From NCBI GenBank assembly GCA_003240855.1, contig QFNN01000123.1, positions 1 through 8,252 on the forward strand: a DNA stretch of 8,252 bases. The letters run 5' to 3'. A model generated the notes under the pieces. It searched no databases. It saw nothing but the letters and a program-made list of their open reading frames with translations, and was not told the DNA's origin. Made by a program: the position numbers and the translations under genes. Numbering within the stretch: position 1 is the stretch's first letter; the number at the start of each line of letters is the position of its first letter. Below are positions 1-4,716 of the stretch, in pieces. The stretch comes from Sphingomonas sanxanigenens. Its GTDB lineage: Bacteria; Pseudomonadota; Alphaproteobacteria; Sphingomonadales; Sphingomonadaceae.

Positions 1-558
1 GATACAGCCAAGCTGGTGGCGAAGGCCGCGCATCCGCGCGTCATCGGCATCGGCGAGACCGGGCTCGATTACTATTACGACCATAGCGACCGCACCCGTC
101 AGCAGGCGAGTTTCCGCGCGCATATCGCCGCCTCGCGCGAGACCGGCCTGCCGCTCATCGTTCATACGCGCGACGCCGAGGAGGATACGGCGGCGATCAT
201 GGCCGAGGAAATGGGGAAGGGGGCCTATCCGGGCGTGATCCACTGCTTCACAGCGAGTGGAGATTTCGCAGACAAGGCATTGGATCTGGGATTTTATATC
301 TCGATCTCGGGAATCGTGACATTCAAGAACGCCCGCGATCTGCAGGAGACCGCCGCGCGGCTTCCCGCCGATCGGCTGCTGATCGAGACAGACTCGCCCT
401 TCTTGGCGCCGGTGCCTCATCGCGGCAGGAGTTGCGAACCCGCTTTCGTCGCAGATACCGCGCGTTTCCTTGCCGGTCTGCGGGGGGTGAGCGTCGAGGA
501 ACTGGGCGCACAGACCAGCCGCAACTTCCGCACCCTGTTCGCCAAGGCGCACGCGTGA
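1..558 (+). CDS. tatD: TatD-family metal-dependent hydrolase/DNase, 3' part
   Basis: The reading frame is open from base 1 and ends at TGA 556-558, giving 185 visible residues against a usual family length of about 260. The N-terminal quarter, with the first HxH metal ligands, therefore lies outside the window. The GTG at base 16 is internal, not a start. TatD proteins are TIM-barrel metallohydrolases with 3'-5' exonuclease or DNase activity, linked to DNA repair and quality control. Visible signatures, in visible-residue numbering, are GIGETGLDYYY with metal-binding Glu19, IVHTRD with His55, IHCFTAS with His81, IETDSPFLAP with Asp131, and the RGRSCEPAFV segment that matches the family's RGKRNEPA block. 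All ligands expected in this portion are present, so the enzyme looks intact. The final bases overlap the start of the next gene, implying a shared transcript. The family call is secure; the exact substrate is not known from sequence. Confidence 0.93.
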   Translation, partial: DTAKLVAKAAHPRVIGIGETGLDYYYDHSDRTRQQASFRAHIAASRETGLPLIVHTRDAEEDTAAIMAEEMGKGAYPGVIHCFTASGDFADKALDLGFYISISGIVTFKNARDLQETAARLPADRLLIETDSPFLAPVPHRGRSCEPAFVADTARFLAGLRGVSVEELGAQTSRNFRTLFAKAHA

Positions 559-1319
559 AGGCTCGCATCCTTGGATGCGGCACTTCCTCCGGCGTTCCCC
601 GTATCGGCAATGACTGGGGCGCCTGCGATCCCGCCGAACCGCGCAACCGTCGCTCACGCGTTTCAATCATCGTCGAGAGCGCCACGACGCGCATTCTGGT
701 CGATACGTCTCCCGACATGCGGGAACAGTTGCTCGCCGCCGATGTCGCGTCGGCCGATGCGGTGATCTGGACGCATGACCACGCCGATCATTGCCACGGC
801 ATCGACGATCTTCGGCAGCTTTTCCACGCAGCAGGACGCCCCGTCGCTGGCTATGCCCGCGTGGATACGCTCGCATCGCTGACCGCGCGTTTCGCTTATG
901 CGTTCCATGGCAGGGGCAGTTACCCCGCAACGGTCGAAGGACGCGCCCTACCGGACAGGCTTATGATCGGCGACATCGCGGTCGCAGTCATCGATCAGCC
1001 GCACGGCAGCATCACGTCGGCGGGACTAATCTTCGCACATGACGATAAGAAAATCATATATTCTACAGATTTCAATATTATAATAGACGAAATGCTGATC
1101 GGATATGAAGGGGCTGACCTGTGGATCGTCGATGCTCTGCGCGAACGCCCACACCCAACGCATTCGGACCTTGCGACCACTCTGGCAGCAATCCGGAAAG
1201 TGACGCCAAGGCTTGCCGTGCTCACGCATATGGATCAGTCAATGGATTATCAGGCGCTGGCGGCAAAGCTGCCCGAGCGCGTCATTCCGGGGCATGACGG
1301 GCTGGACATATGGGTTTGA
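555..1319 (+). CDS. PhnP-like MBL-fold metallo-hydrolase
   Basis: This gene encodes a 254-residue metallo-beta-lactamase-fold hydrolase. The chosen start is GTG 555-557, which overlaps the tatD stop as GTGA. It places the conserved LGCGTSSGVPRIG segment at residues 6-18, as usual for the family, and the frame extends further upstream only as a shadow of tatD. No clear Shine-Dalgarno is visible, which fits translational coupling. Metal-binding features are THDHADH (His74, His76, Asp78, His79), His150 in QPHGS, Asp172 in STDF, His203 in PTHSD, His225 in THMD and His247 in PGHDG. The family (COG1235) includes the cyclic phosphodiesterase PhnP, but in alphaproteobacteria the copy beside tatD is usually of unassigned function, and there are no phn genes here. 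A 50-base stretch at 1045-1094 is only about 20% GC and encodes the conserved segment around Asp172. The fold is certain; the substrate is unknown. Confidence 0.92.
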   Translation: MKARILGCGTSSGVPRIGNDWGACDPAEPRNRRSRVSIIVESATTRILVDTSPDMREQLLAADVASADAVIWTHDHADHCHGIDDLRQLFHAAGRPVAGYARVDTLASLTARFAYAFHGRGSYPATVEGRALPDRLMIGDIAVAVIDQPHGSITSAGLIFAHDDKKIIYSTDFNIIIDEMLIGYEGADLWIVDALRERPHPTHSDLATTLAAIRKVTPRLAVLTHMDQSMDYQALAAKLPERVIPGHDGLDIWV

Positions 1320-1915
1320 GCGAAAATGACTCCATCCAGCTCATCTGGTCTGTCGGTGCGCTGATCCTTGTCGGCAGCGGCCTCATCGCGCGGCGATTGC
1401 CGATCGGGCAGACATTCAAACTGGTTGCGGTCTGGATCGCGATCTTTGCCGGCGCGCTGCTCCTGGTCAGCTATCGCGGGGCGATCACTGCCGCCTGGCG
1501 CCGTATCGTGGGCGAGCTCGTCGGCGGGCAGACCGTCGGCAACGCGCTGCGCATCCCGATGTCGGATGACGGGCATTTCTGGGTCAATGCCAGCGTGAAC
1601 GGCGTTTCCCAACGCTTCCTGATCGATAGCGGCGCGACGACAACGGCCTTGTCGACCGCGCTGGTCAGAAACGCGGGGGTCGAAATCGACACAGGCGCAA
1701 TGCCGCAGCTTCTGAGCACCGCCAACGGCGAGGTTCAGGCTCAGCCCGGGCGCGTCGCGGCGTTCACGGTCGGTCCGATCCGGTCGCACGACCTGCGCAT
1801 CGTGACTGCGGCGGCATTCGGCGACACCAATGTCATTGGCATGAACTTCCTGTCGACCCTCAAGGCCTGGCGCGTCGAAGGGCAGACGCTGGTGCTGGAA
1901 CCGTGGGGCGGCTGA
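1310..1915 (+). CDS. membrane-anchored retropepsin-like (clan AA) aspartic protease
   Basis: The protein has 201 residues. Two hydrophobic segments (about residues 9-26 and 36-54) should anchor it in the inner membrane, with RARR- and RR-type positive residues between and after them. A single aspartic-protease lobe follows. The catalytic motif is FLIDSGATTTALS with Asp106; the Ser in DSGA replaces the more common Thr. A C-terminal VIGMNFLSTLKAWRVEG segment (about 175-191) matches the second hydrophobic-Gly element of retropepsin-like folds. The architecture fits the bacterial TIGR02281-type clan AA family, which would act as a homodimer because only one catalytic Asp is present. The side of the membrane on which the domain lies is inferred, and the substrate is unknown. 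The ATG at 1310 overlaps the end of the MBL gene by 10 bases, so the two are probably co-translated. The family is recognised from motif and layout. Confidence 0.85.
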   Translation: MGLSENDSIQLIWSVGALILVGSGLIARRLPIGQTFKLVAVWIAIFAGALLLVSYRGAITAAWRRIVGELVGGQTVGNALRIPMSDDGHFWVNASVNGVSQRFLIDSGATTTALSTALVRNAGVEIDTGAMPQLLSTANGEVQAQPGRVAAFTVGPIRSHDLRIVTAAAFGDTNVIGMNFLSTLKAWRVEGQTLVLEPWGG

Positions 1916-1918
1916 GTT

Positions 1919-1955
1919 GCGCCCCCTCACGCGCCCGGGCATTGAGAGGGGGCGC
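1919..1955 (+). terminator. GC-rich hairpin after the tatD-MBL-protease group
   Basis: The arm GCGCCCCCTC (1919-1928) is perfectly complementary to GAGGGGGCGC (1946-1955), giving a 10-bp stem with a 17-base loop, just past the protease stop codon. The loop contains the short palindrome GCCCGGGC (1933-1940). No T-tract follows, so it is not a canonical intrinsic terminator. It may still stop transcription, or protect the 3' end of the upstream message. The hairpin is seen directly; its function is inferred from position. Confidence 0.6.
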
Positions 1956-1984
1956 ATCGTCCAGGATGACGGCATCATCATTTT

Positions 1985-2005
1985 ACATAATGTATATTAT
2001 CGGAC
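1985..2005 (+). promoter_or_regulatory. AT-rich mazG leader with possible -10 box and inverted repeat
   Basis: The bases just before mazG are strikingly AT-rich compared with the surroundings. They contain TATATT (1993-1998) and CATAAT (1986-1991), each one mismatch from the sigma-70 -10 consensus. They also contain the inverted repeat ATAAT-GTAT-ATTAT (1987-2000). A -35-like ATGACG lies at 1966-1971, but its spacing to either box (21 or 14 bases) is poor. A weak GGAC at 2002-2005 lies 6 bases before the ATG. If TATATT is used, the transcript would begin only a few bases before the start codon. This is a position-based inference. Confidence 0.4.
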
Positions 2006-2011
2006 TTAGAT

Positions 2012-2785
2012 ATGCAGGCTGACGGTAATCCCCCGCTTGGAAAACTGGTCGCGATCATGGCGCGGCTGCGCGATCCGGAAAATGGCTGCCCCTGGGATAT
2101 CGAGCAGGATTTCCGCACCATCGCGCCTTATACGATCGAGGAAGCCTATGAAGTCGCCGACGCGATCGAGCGCGACGATATGGCGGCGCTCAAGGACGAG
2201 CTTGGCGATCTGCTGCTCCAGGTCGTCTTTCACGCACGCATGGCCGAGGAAGCCGACCAGTTCGACGTCAGCGACGTGATCGGCGCGATCTGCGACAAGA
2301 TGATCCGCCGCCATCCGCATGTCTTTGGCGACGGCGAAGCGCGCGACGGCGACGCCGTCATCGTCAATTGGGAGGCCATCAAGGCCGCCGAACGAGCCGA
2401 CAAGGATGAAGATAAAAGCGCACTCGCCGGCGTCGCTGCCGCGCTGCCCGCCTTGCTCCGGGCCGAGAAGCTCCAGAAGCGCGCCGCCCGCGTCGGCTTC
2501 GACTGGCCCGATGCCGAAGGCCCCCGGGCCAAGGTCAGCGAGGAACTGGCCGAGATTGCACAAGCCTCCTCATATGATGAGGTTGAGGAAGAGGTCGGCG
2601 ACCTCCTCTTCGCGACGGTGAACTTCGCACGCCATCTCAAGGTCGATCCGGAATCGGCCTTAAGAAAAGCAAATCTTAAGTTCGAGCGGCGTTTCCGGGC
2701 GATGGAGGCGTCTGCCGGGGCGCAATTCCCTGCACTGTCGCTCGACGCCAAGGAAGCCTTGTGGGAAGCCGCCAAGCGCGGCTGA
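2012..2785 (+). CDS. mazG: nucleoside triphosphate pyrophosphohydrolase MazG
   Basis: MazG hydrolyses (deoxy)nucleoside triphosphates to monophosphates and pyrophosphate in the cytoplasm, cleaning the nucleotide pool; in E. coli it also affects (p)ppGpp-linked survival. The 257 residues match the usual length. Two all-alpha MazG domains are visible. The first has LRDPENGCPWDIEQD (20-34), EEAYEVADAI (43-52; Mg-binding Glu43, Glu44, Glu47, Asp50) and DELGDLL (62-68; Glu63, Asp66). The second has FDWPD (163-167), SEELAEI (176-182) and EEEVGDLLF (192-200). The end carries the family's ALRKANLKFERRF block (216-228). ATG 2012 is chosen because the conserved N-terminus begins directly after it and the preceding region is non-coding in style. 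The codons TTA-AGA-AAA-GCA-AAT-CTT near 2660 are unlike the rest of the gene. It stands alone between the hairpin upstream and the convergent hflX. Confidence 0.96.
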   Translation: MQADGNPPLGKLVAIMARLRDPENGCPWDIEQDFRTIAPYTIEEAYEVADAIERDDMAALKDELGDLLLQVVFHARMAEEADQFDVSDVIGAICDKMIRRHPHVFGDGEARDGDAVIVNWEAIKAAERADKDEDKSALAGVAAALPALLRAEKLQKRAARVGFDWPDAEGPRAKVSEELAEIAQASSYDEVEEEVGDLLFATVNFARHLKVDPESALRKANLKFERRFRAMEASAGAQFPALSLDAKEALWEAAKRG

Positions 2786-2796
2786 AGCGCGCCTGT

Positions 2797-4098
2797 TCAG
2801 GATGCGTGACGCGACTGGAAGCGATCCCAGTCCACGTCTGACAGGCGCACGTCGATCGCCACTTTGTCGTCATCCGCGCGCCGCCCGACGACTTCGCCAT
2901 GCTGGTGCAGCCAGGCCACCGCCGCCCCGTCGGCTACATCAAGCTCGACATGACGGATCCGGCTCGCACTGGTCAGCCTCGTGCTGGTCAGCCGGCCGAG
3001 CGCATCGACGCCGTCCCCCGACAAAGCCGAGATGACGACGACATCCTCGCGCCGGGCCGCTTCGTTGCGCACCGCTTCGGCCGCGTCGGGATCGAGCAGG
3101 TCAACCTTGTTCCACGCTTCTACGCGGAGCGGGCCCCCTTCCCCTCCCGCCCCGATCTCGTCGAGCACCTGCTCGACATCGGCGGCCTGCGCGTCGCTGT
3201 CCGGATGCGCGATGTCGCGGACATGGACGATCAGGTCGGCCGCCGTCACCTCCTCCAGCGTGGCACGGAATGCGGCAACGAGTTGCGTCGGCAGATCGGA
3301 GACGAAACCGACGGTGTCGGAAAGGATCGCCTTGTCGATGCCGGGCAGCGAGATTTGCCGCATTGTCGGATCGAGCGTGGCGAAAAGCAGATTTTCCGCC
3401 ATGACGTCAGCGCCTGTCATCCGATTGAAAAGCGTTGATTTTCCGGCATTCGTATAGCCTACGAGCGCGACCACGGGCCAGGGCGCGCGCCGCCGCCGCT
3501 CGCGGTGGAGTCCGCGCGTGCGCGATACCGTTTCCAGCTCGCGTTTCAGCTTGGCCATGCGATCGCGGATCATCCGCCGGTCAGCCTCGATCTGCGTTTC
3601 GCCAGGGCCGCCGAGAAAGCCGAAGCCGCCGCGCTGACGTTCGAGGTGAGTCCAGCTCCGGACCAGCCGGCCCGCCTGATAATCGAGATGGGCCAGCTCC
3701 ACCTGCAGCCGCCCTTCGGCGGTCGCGGCGCGCTCGCCGAAGATTTCGAGGATAAGCCCGGTGCGGTCGATCACCTTGGTCTTGAGCGCGGTTTCCAGAT
3801 TGCGCTGCTGCACCGGCGTGATCGCGCCGTCGACAATGACCAGTTCGGCGTCGGCCATGCGCGCGTGCGTGGCGATCTGCTCCACCTGTCCGCTGCCGAA
3901 CAGCGTCGCCGGCTTGGGCGAGCGGACCTTGAGCGCCAGCCGGTCGCGCACGTCGATGCCGATCGCCTCCGCCAGGCCCGCCGCCTCCTCAAGCCGCGCG
4001 TCGGCGTCGCGATCACCGCCGCCGCCGAGATCGGGGTAGGCGATGACCGCCGGCGCGCCGCGCGCGAAATCGTCATCCTGCTTGTTAAAGACGCTCAA
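2797..4098 (-). CDS. hflX: GTPase HflX
   Basis: HflX is a translational GTPase that binds the 50S subunit and splits stalled or stressed ribosomes. The frame is open well upstream, but residues encoded before base 4098 are a shadow of hfq. TTG 4098-4096 is chosen because it overlaps the hfq stop as TTGA, has GAGG-like bases upstream, and gives a 433-residue protein starting SVFNKQDDDFARGA, like alphaproteobacterial HflX. An N-terminal glycine-rich HflX domain carries GGFGFLGGPGETQIEADRR (157-175), followed by an Arg-rich helix (193-205). The G domain has G1 GYTNAGKST (214-222), G2 FATLDPT (239-245), G3 DTVGF (261-265), G4 NKVD (330-333) and G5 SAL (357-359). All nucleotide-binding motifs are intact. 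The C-terminal domain contains a short repeated LTSTR/LTSAS. Coupling to hfq matches the order known in many proteobacteria. The start codon is the uncertain part. Confidence 0.93.
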   Translation of the reverse strand: MSVFNKQDDDFARGAPAVIAYPDLGGGGDRDADARLEEAAGLAEAIGIDVRDRLALKVRSPKPATLFGSGQVEQIATHARMADAELVIVDGAITPVQQRNLETALKTKVIDRTGLILEIFGERAATAEGRLQVELAHLDYQAGRLVRSWTHLERQRGGFGFLGGPGETQIEADRRMIRDRMAKLKRELETVSRTRGLHRERRRRAPWPVVALVGYTNAGKSTLFNRMTGADVMAENLLFATLDPTMRQISLPGIDKAILSDTVGFVSDLPTQLVAAFRATLEEVTAADLIVHVRDIAHPDSDAQAADVEQVLDEIGAGGEGGPLRVEAWNKVDLLDPDAAEAVRNEAARREDVVVISALSGDGVDALGRLTSTRLTSASRIRHVELDVADGAAVAWLHQHGEVVGRRADDDKVAIDVRLSDVDWDRFQSRHAS

Positions 4099-4577
4099 TC
4101 GTCCTCGCCTTCGGCCGCCAGATTCAGCGGATGGGCGGGCTGCACGGTCGAGATGGCATGCTTGTAAACAAGCTGCACCATGCCTTCGCGCTGCAACAAC
4201 ATGCAAAACAGGTCGAAGGCCGCGATCTGCCCCTGGAGCATAACGCCGTTCACCAGGAACATCGTCACCGGATCGCCCGACTTGCGGACCGCGTTGAGGA
4301 AAATCTCCTGCAACAGCGGGTTCTTGCGGGCGCCTTCCTCGAAGCCGTTCTGGAGCGCGGTGAGGTCGACGGGGGCCGCCGGCATCACTGTCGATATGGC
4401 ATGCTTGTAGACGAGTTGGGCGCTGCCGTCGCGCCGCAGCAGGACGGAAAAATTGTCGAACCAGGTGATGATGCCCTGGAGCTTGACGCCCTTGACCAGG
4501 AACATGGTCACCGGGGTTTTCGATTTTCTGAGGGAGTTCAGGAAGATGTCCTGAAGATTATTGGTCTTGTCGGCCAT
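4095..4577 (-). CDS. hfq: RNA chaperone Hfq, tandem double-domain form
   Basis: The gene encodes 160 residues, about twice the usual 75-100, containing two complete Hfq/Sm-like domains. Domain 1 (about 1-68) has LQDIFLN, TPVTMFLVKGVKLQG, WFDNFSVLL and YKHAIS with Tyr57-Lys58-His59. Domain 2 (about 86-149) has LQEIFLN, DPVTMFLVNGVMLQG, AFDLFCMLL and YKHAIS with Tyr138-Lys139-His140. A linker of about 20 residues joins them and the tail is acidic (EGEDD). The domains align without gaps over 59 residues with 41 identities by hand count. Hfq normally forms a hexameric ring that pairs small RNAs with mRNAs; six Sm folds could here come from three chains, which is inference. Domain 1 keeps the proximal, rim and distal contact residues; domain 2 has lost some. 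GGAGAA lies 6 bases before ATG 4577. hflX overlaps the end. The gene is not a frameshift or assembly join, because the frame is continuous and the copies have diverged. Confidence 0.96.
   Translation of the reverse strand: MADKTNNLQDIFLNSLRKSKTPVTMFLVKGVKLQGIITWFDNFSVLLRRDGSAQLVYKHAISTVMPAAPVDLTALQNGFEEGARKNPLLQEIFLNAVRKSGDPVTMFLVNGVMLQGQIAAFDLFCMLLQREGMVQLVYKHAISTVQPAHPLNLAAEGEDD
4137..4556 (-). repeat. internal duplication within hfq (two 177-bp units, 243-bp period)
   Basis: The coding units for the two Hfq domains lie at 4380-4556 (codons 8-66) and 4137-4313 (codons 89-147), offset by exactly 243 bases or 81 codons. The best-preserved DNA lies around the YKHAIS codons, where GGCATGCTTGTA occurs at both 4155 and 4398. 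Elsewhere the copies differ at many third positions and by several amino acids, which indicates an old duplication rather than a recent one. Confidence 0.9.
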
Positions 4578-4579
4578 TG

Positions 4580-4613
4580 CCGGTTCTCCGGTTGTTGGCG
4601 GGCTCTTGCCCGC
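4580..4613 (-). promoter_or_regulatory. hfq ribosome binding site with two small leader hairpins
   Basis: On the minus strand the leader contains GGAGAA (4589-4584), a good Shine-Dalgarno, 6 bases before the hfq ATG. It sits in CCGG-AGAA-CCGG (4591-4580), a 4-bp stem with a tetraloop that includes the site. Just upstream is GCGGGC-AAGA-GCCCGC (4613-4598), a perfect 6-bp stem with a 4-base loop. The stems are seen directly. Any control of hfq translation, or a role in ending ntrX transcripts, is inference. Confidence 0.5.
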
Positions 4614-4623
4614 TGGGTCGCGT

Positions 4624-4635
4624 CGTTGATCAACG
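4624..4635. promoter_or_regulatory. 12-bp perfect palindrome in the ntrX-hfq spacer
   Basis: CGTTGATCAACG reads identically on both strands and lies between the possible hfq promoter and the hfq start. Perfect palindromes of this kind in leaders often bind dimeric regulators. I cannot match it to a known operator. With no loop it is unlikely to act as an RNA hairpin. Confidence 0.35.
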
Positions 4636-4668
4636 TCTACGGTCGAGAAAACGCCTCGCCGCGCGGCC

Positions 4669-4697
4669 TAGATAGGACGACCGCACGCTTTCGTCAC
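4669..4697 (-). promoter_or_regulatory. possible sigma-70-type promoter for hfq-hflX
   Basis: On the minus strand GTGACG (4697-4692) and TATCTA (4674-4669) are separated by 17 bases, resembling weak -35 and -10 boxes. They lie about 90-120 bases upstream of hfq, within the 139-base gap after ntrX. The match is imperfect (4/6 for the -35 and 3/6 for the -10), and read-through from ntrX is equally possible. Confidence 0.25.
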
Positions 4698-4716
4698 CCA
4701 GAGAATGGCAAATCGG

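Noticed and set aside
432..554. Earlier start for the MBL hydrolase at 432
   Set aside because: The added residues are an Arg-rich shadow of tatD; the conserved LGCGTSSGVPRIG segment begins a few residues after the GTG at 555.
1250..1981. A 243-codon minus-strand frame opposite the aspartic protease
   Set aside because: Composition is rich in Arg, Asp and Pro without any domain, while the plus-strand frame has the DSGA motif and membrane helices. Treated as a shadow.
2899..4167. Plus-strand frames of 179 and 220 codons opposite hflX
   Set aside because: They mirror the hflX codon structure and have no family signature; HflX motifs G1-G5 are intact on the minus strand.
4099..4206. N-terminal extension of hflX back to base 4206
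   Set aside because: The extra residues are an out-of-frame reading of the Hfq C-terminal coding region and do not resemble HflX N-termini.
4095..4577. The double hfq as an assembly duplication or frameshifted gene pair
   Set aside because: The two halves differ at many codons and 18 of 59 aligned residues, and the frame is unbroken with a plausible linker, so it is a genuine divergent fusion.
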